This document shows, one piece after another, positions 45,371 to 54,456 of a stretch of 64,000 nt of DNA. The notes under the pieces were generated by a model. That model was not told the DNA's origin. It saw only the letters and a list, made by a program, of their open reading frames with translations, and did not search any database. Both the position numbers and the translations under genes were made by a program. Position 1 is the stretch's first letter. Each line of letters starts with the position of its first letter. Where the stretch lies: contig NZ_JALKAH010000002.1 of NCBI RefSeq assembly GCF_023015625.1, positions 124,001 through 188,000 on the forward strand, in the 5' to 3' direction. This DNA is from Yoonia sp. F2084L (GTDB lineage Bacteria > Pseudomonadota > Alphaproteobacteria > Rhodobacterales > Rhodobacteraceae).

Positions 45371-47398
45371 ATGACAAATCCACTGCTTGCCGACTGGAAC
45401 ACACCGTTTGAATTACCGCCTTTTGATCTGATATCTGACGATGATTATGCGCCGGCGGTCGAGGTGGCCTTGGCCGAGGCGCGCGCCAACATTGCGGCGA
45501 TCGCGGACAATCCTGAGCCGCCGAGTTTTGCCAACACAGTTGAGGCGCTTGAGCGCGCTGAGGAAACACTGGGGCGTGTTCTAGGTGCGTTCTACAATGT
45601 CGCCGGTGCGGACAGTAATCCCAAACGAGAGGAGCTTCAGCGCGACTTTGCACCGATGCTGAGCGCCTATGGCTCCGAGGTTGTCGAGAATAAAGCACTT
45701 TTTGCGCGGGTTGAGGCGGTTTGGGATCGTCGCGCGGAATTGGATCTGACTGATGAACAGCAGCGCGTCCTGATGCTGTCACGGCGCGGCTTTGTCCGGG
45801 CAGGGGCGCAGTTGGAAGGCAAAGCCGCCGAGGACCTGCGCGCGGTGAAATCGCGCCTGTCGGTGCTTGGCACCGAGTTTACCCAGAACCTGCTGTCGGA
45901 TGAGCGTGAATGGTTCATGCCGCTTGGTGCGGACGATTTGATTGGCTTGCCAGATTTTGTTGTGGCCACAGCCAAAGCGGCGGGCGAGGAGAAAGAAGCG
46001 GGCGGTCCCGTTGTTACCCTGTCCCGCTCTCTGATTGTGCCTTTCCTGCAGTTCTCAGAGCGGCGCGATTTGCGCCAGAAGGCCTATGAGGCTTGGGGCG
46101 CGCGCGGGGCCAATGGTGGTGACACCGATAACCGTGGCATCGCGGCTGAGACTCTGAAACTGCGCGAAGAGCGGGCGAAACTGCTGGGGTATGACACCTT
46201 TGCCGATTTCAAGCTTGAGACCGAAATGGCAGGCACGCCGGGGGCCGTGCGTGATCTTTTGATGAAGGTCTGGGAACCTGCAAAGGCGGCGGCCGAGGCG
46301 GATGCCGCCATTTTGCAGCGTATGCTGCATGCGGATGGTTTTGACGGGCCGCTGGAGCCTTGGGATTGGCGCTTCTATGCAGAGAAACGGCGCAAGGAAC
46401 TGCATGATCTCGATGAGGCAGAGCTGAAGCCGTACTTGCAATTGGACCGGATGATTGATGCTTCATTTGCATGCGCAAACCGGCTGTTCGGACTTGAATT
46501 CGAACCGATTGAGGGACCTGTCTACCACCCCGATGTGCGCCTTTGGGAAGTGACCCGTGACGATGAACATGTAGCCGTCTTTATCGGTGATTATTTTGCA
46601 CGTGGGTCCAAACGGTCGGGCGCATGGTGTTCGGCGATGCGGTCGCAACACAGGCTCGGGCGCGATGTGCGACCGCAGGTGATCAATGTCTGCAACTTTG
46701 CAAAGCCTGAGGCAGGAAAGCCGGCTTTGTTGTCCTACGACGATGCGCGCACGCTGTTCCATGAGTTTGGCCACGCCTTGCATCAGATGCTGTCGGATGT
46801 GACTTATGAAAGCATCTCGGGCACGTCTGTGGCGCGGGACTTTGTTGAATTGCCCAGCCAGCTATACGAACACTGGCTTGAGGTGCCTGAGGTGCTGGCG
46901 GAGTTTGCAACACATGCTGACACCGGCGCGCCCATGCCAGAGGATTTGTTGGAACGTATGTTGGGTGCTGCGACCTATGATATGGGGTTTCAGACGGTTG
47001 AATATGTGGCCTCTGCCCTTGTTGATTTGGGCTTTCATGATGGGTCCGCTCCGACGGATCCAATGCAGCGTCAGGCGGAGATCCTCGAAGAAATCGGGAT
47101 GCCCAATGCTATTCGTATGCGCCACGCAACCCCGCATTTTGCCCATGTCTTTGCGGGGGATGGCTATTCCAGCGGCTACTACAGCTACATGTGGTCAGAG
47201 GTGATGGACGCCGACGCATTCGCCGCATTCGAAGAGGCAGGTGGCCCGTTTGATCCCGAGACCGCCAAACGATTGGAAGAGACAGTCCTGTCATCTGGTG
47301 GATCGGTTGATGCCGCTGAGCTTTACATCGCTTTCCGTGGGCGTCTGCCGGGTGTTGAGGCTCTGCTCAAAGGGCGTGGGTTGGATAAGGCCGCCTAG
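45371..47398 (+). CDS. M3 family oligopeptidase (Dcp/OpdA type)
   Basis: A 675-residue zinc metallopeptidase that cuts short peptides in the cytoplasm. The zinc motif LFHEFGHALHQML (HExxH) is near residue 462, with the third ligand Glu in the following ESISGTSVARDFVELPSQ stretch. GAWCSAMRSQHR and YDMGFQTVEYVASALVDL are family elements, and the length fits peptidyl-dipeptidase Dcp. AAAGGAG lies just before the ATG. No signal peptide. It converges on the SH3 gene with a four-base overlap. Confidence 0.95.
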   Translation: MTNPLLADWNTPFELPPFDLISDDDYAPAVEVALAEARANIAAIADNPEPPSFANTVEALERAEETLGRVLGAFYNVAGADSNPKREELQRDFAPMLSAYGSEVVENKALFARVEAVWDRRAELDLTDEQQRVLMLSRRGFVRAGAQLEGKAAEDLRAVKSRLSVLGTEFTQNLLSDEREWFMPLGADDLIGLPDFVVATAKAAGEEKEAGGPVVTLSRSLIVPFLQFSERRDLRQKAYEAWGARGANGGDTDNRGIAAETLKLREERAKLLGYDTFADFKLETEMAGTPGAVRDLLMKVWEPAKAAAEADAAILQRMLHADGFDGPLEPWDWRFYAEKRRKELHDLDEAELKPYLQLDRMIDASFACANRLFGLEFEPIEGPVYHPDVRLWEVTRDDEHVAVFIGDYFARGSKRSGAWCSAMRSQHRLGRDVRPQVINVCNFAKPEAGKPALLSYDDARTLFHEFGHALHQMLSDVTYESISGTSVARDFVELPSQLYEHWLEVPEVLAEFATHADTGAPMPEDLLERMLGAATYDMGFQTVEYVASALVDLGFHDGSAPTDPMQRQAEILEEIGMPNAIRMRHATPHFAHVFAGDGYSSGYYSYMWSEVMDADAFAAFEEAGGPFDPETAKRLEETVLSSGGSVDAAELYIAFRGRLPGVEALLKGRGLDKAA

Positions 47399-47925
47399 TC
47401 GCGGATTTCTGCGTCAGCCACGCCCCAGATCGTCGTCTTGGGGACCCAGCCTTTGTAGCCACCCGCAGTCAACTGACACCATTCAGGGTTACAATCGCCA
47501 AGGCGTGCCACCACACCTGGCTCTAGCAAAGCGTTTTCCAGCGCGTTTGGTTCCGGCCGTGCACGCAATGCTGTTTCTGGCTCTTCAATCACAACGGTGC
47601 GCGCGCCGGACAGCATGCGGTAATGCACCCAGCCACCCTGTCCGTCGCGGTCGATCACGCGGCGCCAGTGGCCGTATTCAGCGACCACTTGCAATGGCAT
47701 ATCGCGGCGTTGAAACACCCAGTCGATCCGGTGGGACAAGGACGGGCCACGGCGCACGTTGGCTTCGCTGGCACGTAAAGACACATAGCGTGGCAAAGGC
47801 AGGTTTGTTTCGGGTCCGATTGCAGGCCCCGTGTCGCTGGTCTGCGCAGAGACAGCGCCCATACCCAAGACAATCGCAAACGTTGCGATCTGAAACACGC
47901 GAAACCAATGCGCCACTGCACCCAT
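47395..47925 (-). CDS. Secreted SH3-domain protein
   Basis: A 176-residue protein with an N-terminal signal or anchor (FRVFQIATFAIVLGMGAVSAQ) and two bacterial SH3 (SH3_3) repeats: YVSLRASEANVRRGPSLSHRIDWVFQRRDMPLQVVAEYGHWRRV with WVH following, and a second from about LRARPEPNALENALLEPGVVARLG to WVPKTTIWGV. Such proteins probably bind peptidoglycan in the periplasm. A Cys pair (CNPEWC) could be disulfide bonded. Sequences of this type are sometimes mislabelled as aspartyl-tRNA synthetase subunits. Confidence 0.85.
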   Translation of the reverse strand: MGAVAHWFRVFQIATFAIVLGMGAVSAQTSDTGPAIGPETNLPLPRYVSLRASEANVRRGPSLSHRIDWVFQRRDMPLQVVAEYGHWRRVIDRDGQGGWVHYRMLSGARTVVIEEPETALRARPEPNALENALLEPGVVARLGDCNPEWCQLTAGGYKGWVPKTTIWGVADAEIRD

Positions 47926-48034
47926 TGTTTGCCCTTACTGCTCACTTTTGCGGCGCGCGGTTCTTGTGCTGCGCGTCCCTTTCGCGCAACCTGCCATGAC
48001 AAGGCCGATTTGAAAACCCGTGGGAGGGCATTGC

Positions 48035-49021
48035 ATGCCAGGTAAGCAGTTAAGTGTTGTCGTGACGCGACGGTTGCCCGAGGTGGTCGAAACCCGGCTG
48101 AAAGAGCTTTTTGACGTCGAACTGCGCGATGACGACACACAGATGACGAACGATCAACTCGCCGAAGCGATGGCGCGCGCTGATGTTTTGGTATGCACCA
48201 TCACAGATCAGATTGATGCTAAGTTGCTGGGGCGTGCAGGCGAGCAGTTGAAACTGATCGCGAATTATGGCGCGGGCGTTGACCATATTGACGTGGCCAC
48301 GGCGCGCCAACGCGGCATTCACGTCTCGAACACCCCTGGTGTTGTGACCGAAGATACCGCCGATATGGTGATGGCGCTGATCCTCGGTGTCACGCGCCGT
48401 ATGGCCGAAGGGCTGCGTGTCGCTCAGTCCGAGGATTGGCGCGGTTGGGCACCGACTGCGATGTTGGGTGGCCGGATCAAAGGGCGTCGTTTAGGTATTC
48501 TGGGCATGGGCCGGATTGGTCAGGCCGTCGCGCGCCGCGCTGCTGCATTTGGCATGCAGGTACATTACCACAACCGCAAACGTCTGCGGCCTGAGGTTGA
48601 GGAAGAACTGGATGCGACCTATTGGGAAAGCCTTGATCAGATGGTGGCCCGTGTCGATATTCTGTCGATCAACTGCCCACATACCCCATCTACATTTCAC
48701 CTGATGAATGCCCGACGATTAAAGTTGATGAAACCTGATGCTGTGATTGTGAACACGTCACGCGGCGAGGTGATTGATGAAAATGCTCTGACGCGGATGT
48801 TGCGCGCAGGTGAGATCGCGGGTGCGGGCCTTGATGTGTTTGAACGGGGGCATGAGATTAATCCGCGCCTGCGCGAATTGCCTAACGCGATCTTGCTGCC
48901 GCATATGGGGTCAGCGACCCTCGAAGGGCGTATTGAGATGGGCGAAAAAGTGATCGTGAATATCAAGACCTTTGCCGATGGTCACAGACCGCCTGATCTG
49001 GTCGTGCCAGCGATGCTTTAG
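48035..49021 (+). CDS. D-2-hydroxyacid dehydrogenase (glyoxylate/hydroxypyruvate reductase type)
   Basis: A 328-residue NAD(P)-dependent dehydrogenase of the D-isomer family. Cofactor loop GILGMGRIGQAVARRAAAFG at about 148, followed by the cofactor-selecting HYHNRKRLR, which favours NADP. Catalytic residues: Arg in VNTSRGEVIDE, Glu in the FERGHEINP region, and His in LLPHMGSAT. It likely reduces glyoxylate or hydroxypyruvate, or oxidises D-glycerate. The ATG 48035 has GGGAGGG upstream; a GTG at 48020 would begin inside that ribosome site. Confidence 0.9.
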   Translation: MPGKQLSVVVTRRLPEVVETRLKELFDVELRDDDTQMTNDQLAEAMARADVLVCTITDQIDAKLLGRAGEQLKLIANYGAGVDHIDVATARQRGIHVSNTPGVVTEDTADMVMALILGVTRRMAEGLRVAQSEDWRGWAPTAMLGGRIKGRRLGILGMGRIGQAVARRAAAFGMQVHYHNRKRLRPEVEEELDATYWESLDQMVARVDILSINCPHTPSTFHLMNARRLKLMKPDAVIVNTSRGEVIDENALTRMLRAGEIAGAGLDVFERGHEINPRLRELPNAILLPHMGSATLEGRIEMGEKVIVNIKTFADGHRPPDLVVPAML

Positions 49022-49671
49022 CCTGCCCAGATTTCTGGCAAGGTTTTGAACTTATCGTCTTCTTCAATGATGTTGATGTAATGTCTCATTGAGTGCGCAA
49101 AGAGGCTTTTGTGCTTCACAGACTTGAACAGTTTTGTCTTTCCCATGTGGTGGTAGGCTGAAGGAACCTTTGGCACCGGGTCATCGGTGCGGTTCACAAG
49201 CAGGCAACGCCCGTCTTTTACAACGCCGTGTTTGCTCCATTTGGGGCGCGGGGCGGCAAAGCCGATGGCCGGTGTGTTGTAGGTCTTGGACAGGATCTGT
49301 GCCGCGGCAGCACCTAGCGAATGACCGATGATGTAGTTGGGCGTGACGCCTTCGCGCTTGAGCCATTCAAAGATTTCGATCGAATACCGCAGAAAACCCT
49401 GGTGCCATTTGGTGCCTGATGCGCCTTTTTCGCTGCTGGTTGCATGTTTCAGCACAAAACGCTGACCACCCAGTCGCAGCGGGCGCAGGTTGAATTTGAC
49501 ATAGTCGCGGACCGAATTCGAACCTGGCAACAGCAAGATGTTCCCTTCCAGCAAATGCGCCTGTACGTCGTTGTGATCCAGGGACTTGATAACGCGGGGG
49601 CTGACGATCCGGCCTGCCTTGTAGCTGGCGTCGGCCAAAGTTGCTGCATCTTTCAAGCGATAAATCGTCAT
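49018..49671 (-). CDS. Lipase-like alpha/beta hydrolase (class 3)
   Basis: A 217-residue cytoplasmic-looking protein with no signal peptide. The nucleophile elbow GHSLG lies in YIIGHSLGAAAAQILSKTY; the downstream FAAPRP segment and Asp in NRTDDPVPKVPS, with a C-terminal His (HHMG or AHSMRHYI), complete a class 3 lipase-type triad. Preference for lipid or ester substrates cannot be told. It converges on the dehydrogenase gene by four bases. Confidence 0.78.
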   Translation of the reverse strand: MTIYRLKDAATLADASYKAGRIVSPRVIKSLDHNDVQAHLLEGNILLLPGSNSVRDYVKFNLRPLRLGGQRFVLKHATSSEKGASGTKWHQGFLRYSIEIFEWLKREGVTPNYIIGHSLGAAAAQILSKTYNTPAIGFAAPRPKWSKHGVVKDGRCLLVNRTDDPVPKVPSAYHHMGKTKLFKSVKHKSLFAHSMRHYINIIEEDDKFKTLPEIWAG

Positions 49672-49834
49672 ACCATTCCCCTAAATGGCCCTAACGAAAC
49701 ACGGCATGAGTGATTTGCCTAGTAGGGAAAGCCTGACCCCTTGTCGGTTTTGCGCTTTAAGCGGTCGGCTGGTTCTTTCGCGCGGCTGCGGTTTCGCGCA
49801 AGTTAACGCCAAGGATGCCAAGGGAGTCGTCATC

Positions 49835-52330
49835 ATGAAAACGCAGGTCAAAGCACTGGTTGTCGGTGGCGGCGCGGTTGGCACGTCGATTGCTTATCAC
49901 TTGGCCAAAGCCGGTTGGGATGATGTGATGCTGCTAGAGCGGGATGAGCTGACCTCTGGTTCAACATGGCATGCTGCGGGCTTGCTGCCTTTGTTCAACA
50001 TGTCTTTTGCGACGACCCATATCCACAAGTATTCGGTCGATTTCTATAAATCGCTTGAAGAGGAAACCGGGTTGAACGCTGGTTTCGCTGTCGTTGGCAA
50101 CCTGCGCATGGCGCAGACGCAAGAGCGGATGGATGAGTATATGCTCTATGCGTCCACTGCTGAAACCTGTGATGTGCCTTACGTCTGGATGACCCCCGAT
50201 GAAATCAAGGCGAAGTGGCCGTTAATCCGCACGGAGGACCTGAAAGGCGCGCTTTACCACCACACCGATGGCTACATTAATCCCGCCGATGTGACCCAGG
50301 CGATGGCCAAGGGCGCGCGTCAGCATGGTGCGATCATTGAACGCAAGTGGCAGGCTGATGCCTTTGAATGGAACGGTGAAGCGTGGGAGGTGACCTGCAC
50401 CAAGATGGTTGAGAAGGGCGGTAACCTTGTGCCCTCGGACGAGCAGATTGTGATTACGGCAGAGCATGTTGTCACTGCCTCTGGCAACCACGCGCAGACG
50501 ACGGCCAAGAAGCTGGGGATCAAAATCCCAGCGATTCCGGTCGAGCATCAGTTCATCGTGATGGATAAAGACCCCGCGCTGGAAGCGTTCCGCGCTGAAG
50601 GCAATGTCGAACACCCCGTGGTCCGTGATGCGGATGCACAGTCTTATGTGCGCGAAGAACGGGGCGGTTGGATTTTGGGGGTCTATGAAAAGGGCGCACC
50701 GGCAGTTTTCGAATATGGTGTTCCCGATAGCTTCCGTGCCGATCTGTTCCCGCTCGATCTGGAGCGGATTGAAGAGCAGTATATGGCGATGATCCATCGC
50801 ATTCCGTCTTGCGAAGACAGCGGGCTGAAGGACGATTTCAACGGCCCCATTTGCTATACGCCTGATGGCAACCCGTTGGTTGGTCCCGCGCCGGGGCTGA
50901 CGAACATGTGGCTGGCTGAAGGGTTCTCGTTCGGGATCACGGCGGCGGGTGGTACGGGCTATTACCTTGCGCAAATGATGGTTGATGGCGAGGCTGAGAT
51001 CGACATGGCGTCGCTTGACCCCAAACGCTATGGCGACTGGATGACGACCGAGTTTGCGGCGCGCAAGAACGAAGAATGCTATGACCACGTTTACGTGCTG
51101 CATCACCCCGATGAAGAGCGCCCGGCTTGTCGTCCGTTGCGTACATCGCCTGCTTATGATCGCCAAGCCGCCCGTGGTGCGCAGTTTGGGTTTGTGAACG
51201 GATGGGAGCGTCCAAACTACTATGCGCCCGAAGGCTTCAACGATCATGATAGCCGGTCTTTCCGCCGCGGCGGGTGGTGGCAATATGCTGTGGAAGAGGC
51301 CAAGGCGATCCGCGAAGGCGTTGGCCTGATCGACGCGACAGCCTTTGCCAAACACCGGATCAGCGGACCGGGGGCCACGGCGTTTTTGGATTGGTTCACG
51401 ACGAATAAACTGCCGCGTGTTGGTCGGATTAACCTCACGTATGCGCTGACAGATCATGGCACGACACGTACCGAATTCACGATCGTGCGGCTGGCCGAGG
51501 ATGACTACTACTTGGTTTCGGCTGGTGGCTGGCACGCCTATGATCAGGACTTTCTCTACAAAGCGGTCATGGAGAAAGAGGAAGAGTTCGGTCGGATCAA
51601 CGAACAGGACGTGACGACGCAGTGGGGCGTTTTTGCGATTGCTGGTCCCAAGTCGCGGGATGTCTTGAATGCGGTGATCAAGGACGCGGATCCGGCGACA
51701 GCACTGTCAAATAAACGCTTCCCTTGGCTATCTGCCAAGCAGATTGAGTTGGGCATGTGTCCCGTGAACGCGATACGGGTTGCCTATACTGGCGAGTTGG
51801 GTTGGGAGTTGCATCACCCGATTGAGATGCAGAACTACCTCTTTGATCTGCTCGAAAAAGCGGGTGAGCCGCATGGTATGAAACTGGTCGGCGCGCGGGC
51901 GCAGAATTGGCTGCGGCAAGAGAAGTCTTATCGTGCGTTTGGGACGGAGTTGGGCCGGGATGCGACACCGCTCGAGGCCGATTTGCCACGCTTTGTTGAT
52001 TTGTCCAAGGATTTCAACGGTAAGGCCGCGATGGAAGCGAAGGGTATCCGCTCTAAATGTGTCACCCTCCTTATTGATGGTCCAGATGATGCCGATCCTT
52101 GGGGGCGTGAGGCGCTTTATGCAATGAATGGCACCCGTGTTGGCCGTTTGACGTCGGGTGGGTATTCGGTGGCATTCGAGAAGTCGATTGGGATGGGCTA
52201 TGTGAAGCCGGAATTGGCTGAAGTCGGGACGAGATTGCAGGTTAAAATGCTGGACACGCTTTGGAATGCAGAGATTGTGGAAGACAGCCCCTACGACCCC
52301 AAAAACACCACAATCCGCTTGGATGGTTGA
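49835..52330 (+). CDS. FAD-dependent DMGDH/SARDH-family dehydrogenase with GcvT domain
   Basis: An 831-residue two-domain enzyme. The N-terminal DAO-type FAD domain starts VKALVVGGGAVGTSIAYHLAKAG and has SGSTWHAAGL, whose His is the covalent FAD site in dimethylglycine and sarcosine dehydrogenases. The C-terminal half is a GcvT-like folate-binding domain (GLIDATAFAKHRISGPGA, VAYTGELGWELHHP). Family members demethylate dimethylglycine or sarcosine, passing the one-carbon unit to tetrahydrofolate. ATG 49835 has AGGGAG upstream; earlier in-frame starts are not supported. The exact substrate is uncertain; a DMSP- or betaine-linked role would fit a marine bacterium (inferred). Confidence 0.9.
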   Translation: MKTQVKALVVGGGAVGTSIAYHLAKAGWDDVMLLERDELTSGSTWHAAGLLPLFNMSFATTHIHKYSVDFYKSLEEETGLNAGFAVVGNLRMAQTQERMDEYMLYASTAETCDVPYVWMTPDEIKAKWPLIRTEDLKGALYHHTDGYINPADVTQAMAKGARQHGAIIERKWQADAFEWNGEAWEVTCTKMVEKGGNLVPSDEQIVITAEHVVTASGNHAQTTAKKLGIKIPAIPVEHQFIVMDKDPALEAFRAEGNVEHPVVRDADAQSYVREERGGWILGVYEKGAPAVFEYGVPDSFRADLFPLDLERIEEQYMAMIHRIPSCEDSGLKDDFNGPICYTPDGNPLVGPAPGLTNMWLAEGFSFGITAAGGTGYYLAQMMVDGEAEIDMASLDPKRYGDWMTTEFAARKNEECYDHVYVLHHPDEERPACRPLRTSPAYDRQAARGAQFGFVNGWERPNYYAPEGFNDHDSRSFRRGGWWQYAVEEAKAIREGVGLIDATAFAKHRISGPGATAFLDWFTTNKLPRVGRINLTYALTDHGTTRTEFTIVRLAEDDYYLVSAGGWHAYDQDFLYKAVMEKEEEFGRINEQDVTTQWGVFAIAGPKSRDVLNAVIKDADPATALSNKRFPWLSAKQIELGMCPVNAIRVAYTGELGWELHHPIEMQNYLFDLLEKAGEPHGMKLVGARAQNWLRQEKSYRAFGTELGRDATPLEADLPRFVDLSKDFNGKAAMEAKGIRSKCVTLLIDGPDDADPWGREALYAMNGTRVGRLTSGGYSVAFEKSIGMGYVKPELAEVGTRLQVKMLDTLWNAEIVEDSPYDPKNTTIRLDG

Positions 52331-52335
52331 CAGAA

Positions 52336-52386
52336 GCGACCCTGTAAGGTGGGTTTAAACCCACCTTACGTCAAAGAAAGGGTCGC
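52336..52386 (+). promoter_or_regulatory. Nested palindrome leader before the 96-residue gene
   Basis: A perfect 26-base palindrome (GTAAGGTGGGTTT at 52344-52356 with AAACCCACCTTAC at 52357-52369) is enclosed by exact 8-bp arms GCGACCCT (52336-52343) and AGGGTCGC (52379-52386). The right outer arm covers the AAAGGG ribosome site two bases before the ATG at 52389, so folding would hide it. The inner part also resembles a dispersed Rhodobacteraceae palindrome and could end the upstream transcript. Confidence 0.6.
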
Positions 52387-52388
52387 AT

Positions 52389-52679
52389 ATGTCTGATAAG
52401 ATCGCAGTGGAAAACATCAATACGCTCGGCAAGACCACTAACGTGGATAAGGCCAAGTATACCGCCATGAAAGACGCGATGCTGGCCACTTTGCCGAAGG
52501 CTGCACCGGGCATGACTGCGAAAGAGGTCAAGGAAGCTGCCAAAGTGCATTTGCCCGAAGAATTGTTTCCGGGCGGTGCGACCGCCGGATGGTGGCAGAA
52601 GTGCGTGCAGCTTGATTTAGAGGCGAAGGGCCTGGTGATCCGAGAGGACACGAAACCGCTGCGGTTTCATCAGGTTTAG
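52389..52679 (+). CDS. Small DUF6958-like protein
   Basis: A 96-residue protein without signal or membrane segments. It matches my memory of a conserved family of small proteins (I believe DUF6958) with the pattern ENxNTxGxTxxVDxxKYxAM and PEELFPGGATAGWWQKCVQLDLEAKG, the latter highly conserved. Function is unknown; the layout looks like a small winged-helix fold (inferred). Its ribosome site is part of a stem in the leader. The stop overlaps that of the convergent GNAT gene by four bases. Confidence 0.82.
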   Translation: MSDKIAVENINTLGKTTNVDKAKYTAMKDAMLATLPKAAPGMTAKEVKEAAKVHLPEELFPGGATAGWWQKCVQLDLEAKGLVIREDTKPLRFHQV

Positions 52680-53389
52680 GGACCGGCGCGCCGTTCAGTA
52701 CGGAGGGGCGTCTTTTGCTGGCCCTGTACGTCAAAGTTTGCGGGATCCAGCCATGCCTCAAATCCCGCCTTCACCTGTGGCCAGTCGCAATCGAGGATCG
52801 AAAACCAAGCCGTGTCACGATTTCGCCCTTTGTAAACCAGTGCCTGCTTGAACAACCCGTCATACTGGAACCCAAGCCGCGCAGCTGCCAGTCGAGATGG
52901 CGCGTTGAGCGCGTCGCACTTCCATTCGTATCGGCGATATCCCAATTCATCAAAAACACGCTTCATCATCAGATACATCGCTTCGGTCGCCATCGGCGTC
53001 CGCTGTAGGACTGGTGAGAATGTGATGTAACCCACCTCTGCCACACCATTTTCGGGTTGGATCCGCAGGTAACTGGCGACACCAATCGGCTGCCCAGTCG
53101 TCTTGTCGATGATGGCGAAGAATAGCGGGTCTTCGCTGTGGCACGCATCAGCGACCCATGCGGCGTAGTCAGCCTCAGATTTGAACGGCCCCGCGGGCAT
53201 GTAGGTCCAAAGTGTGCCTGTTTCATCTGCCGAAAAGGCTGCGTGCAGCGCGGCACTGTGACCCTGCTCCAGTGGAACCACGTTACAGGTACGTCCGTAC
53301 ATCGGGGTGCGAGGCAGCGGTTTACAGCCCGCCCATCCCAGGACCGGTGCACCGATGGGTTGGCCGTGGGTATTGGTATGATCCGTCAT
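52676..53389 (-). CDS. GNAT family N-acetyltransferase (RimJ/RimL-like)
   Basis: A 237-residue GNAT of the acetyltransf_3 group. VGYITFSPVLQRTPMATEAMYLMMKRVFDELGYRRYEWKCDALNAPSRLAAARLGF covers the acetyl-CoA loop (here Q-R-T-P-M-A-T, a variant of R/Q-x-x-G-x-G/A that lacks the usual second Gly) and the C-terminal stretch; YRRYEW is typical of RimJ/L-like proteins. The ATG 53389 overlaps the stop of the DAO-type gene. The target is not known; amine, amino acid or protein N-terminus are all possible. Confidence 0.85.
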   Translation of the reverse strand: MTDHTNTHGQPIGAPVLGWAGCKPLPRTPMYGRTCNVVPLEQGHSAALHAAFSADETGTLWTYMPAGPFKSEADYAAWVADACHSEDPLFFAIIDKTTGQPIGVASYLRIQPENGVAEVGYITFSPVLQRTPMATEAMYLMMKRVFDELGYRRYEWKCDALNAPSRLAAARLGFQYDGLFKQALVYKGRNRDTAWFSILDCDWPQVKAGFEAWLDPANFDVQGQQKTPLRTERRAGP

Positions 53390-54456
53390 GCGAACCTGTG
53401 TGGTGAAAGTGCGACGATTGTCTCTGGCGGCAATGTAGATGCAGCACCGCTGATCAGGTCGGCAAGCAGTTGGCTGGCGGCTGGGGCCGATTGCATCCCG
53501 TAGCCGCCTTGCCCGGCGCACCAGATGAAACTGGGGTCGCGGGCATCGGGGCCAATGACCAATGTCCTGTCTGACGCAAAAGTTCGCAGTCCCGCCCAAG
53601 AGCTGAGCAGGCGGTTGACTGGTTCCGTTACATGGGCCTCATACCGGGCGAGCCCTTCTGCCAGCACCATGTCATCAGCATACGCATCATGCGGTGTTGT
53701 TGGGTCTTCCTCGGCGGGTGACACGATCAGCGCGCCTGCGTCAGCCTTGGCATACCACCGCTCGCCTGGGCCGAACAGCATTGGCCATGTGCTCACGTCG
53801 TGCCCGCCGGGTGCCGGGATACGCGCCATTGAGCGGCGCAGCGGTGTAAAGCCAAGTGGCGCGATACCTGCCAGTTCAGCAATGTGATCGACCCAGGCGC
53901 CAGCGGCGTTGACCAGATTGCGGGTCTCATAGGTTGTGTCGCCCGCGGTGACAGACCAGCCGTGTTCTGTGCGCGTGATCGCGGCGACGGTAGATTTTGT
54001 GGTGATGGCGCCACCATTTTCGCGCGCCATCCGGGCGAAAGTCTGGATCAGCTTATCGGTGTCGATATCCCATGCGGAGGCATGATAGGCGGCGCGATTG
54101 ACCACGCCTTCATTCAGGATCGGCACCATAGCTTTGGCGTCTTCGATACTGATCGTTTCAAGCTGCATTTGGTGTTGGTCCGTGTCAAAGGCCTCGGTAT
54201 CGTCTGACGTGCCGATCAGCATCAGCCCACGGGGGCTGAGTACGCCTGCGTCCTCGTGAAACCTGCGGCTGGCTTTGTTCAGTTCGATTGTGGAGGGCTT
54301 GCCGTAGTTTTCTTCGAACATCGCCGCCGACCGGCCTGATGTGTGATATGCCAGTGCATCTTCACCTTCCAGCAACACGACCTTGCCAAGTTGCGATAGC
54401 CGCGCAGCGGCGGAGGTTCCGGCGACGCCGCCTCCGATGATAAGAAAGTCGATCAT
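53386..54456 (-). CDS. FAD-dependent amino-acid oxidase/dehydrogenase (DAO family)
   Basis: A 356-residue flavoprotein starting with the FAD Rossmann motif FLIIGGGVAGTSAAARLSQ, followed by the substrate-side AYHTSGRSAAMFEENYG and a GGYGMQSAPAASQLLADL C-terminal signature. This is the D-amino-acid/glycine oxidase family (DadA-like or sarcosine oxidase-like). It overlaps the aldo/keto reductase and GNAT genes by four bases each, forming a three-gene unit. The substrate is unknown. Confidence 0.87.
   Translation of the reverse strand: MIDFLIIGGGVAGTSAAARLSQLGKVVLLEGEDALAYHTSGRSAAMFEENYGKPSTIELNKASRRFHEDAGVLSPRGLMLIGTSDDTEAFDTDQHQMQLETISIEDAKAMVPILNEGVVNRAAYHASAWDIDTDKLIQTFARMARENGGAITTKSTVAAITRTEHGWSVTAGDTTYETRNLVNAAGAWVDHIAELAGIAPLGFTPLRRSMARIPAPGGHDVSTWPMLFGPGERWYAKADAGALIVSPAEEDPTTPHDAYADDMVLAEGLARYEAHVTEPVNRLLSSWAGLRTFASDRTLVIGPDARDPSFIWCAGQGGYGMQSAPAASQLLADLISGAASTLPPETIVALSPHRFA

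Noticed and set aside
50222-51535. A 437-codon open frame antisense to the DMGDH-type gene
   Set aside because: Same shadow effect; Arg/His-rich composition and no family features, while the plus-strand gene has covalent-FAD and GcvT motifs.
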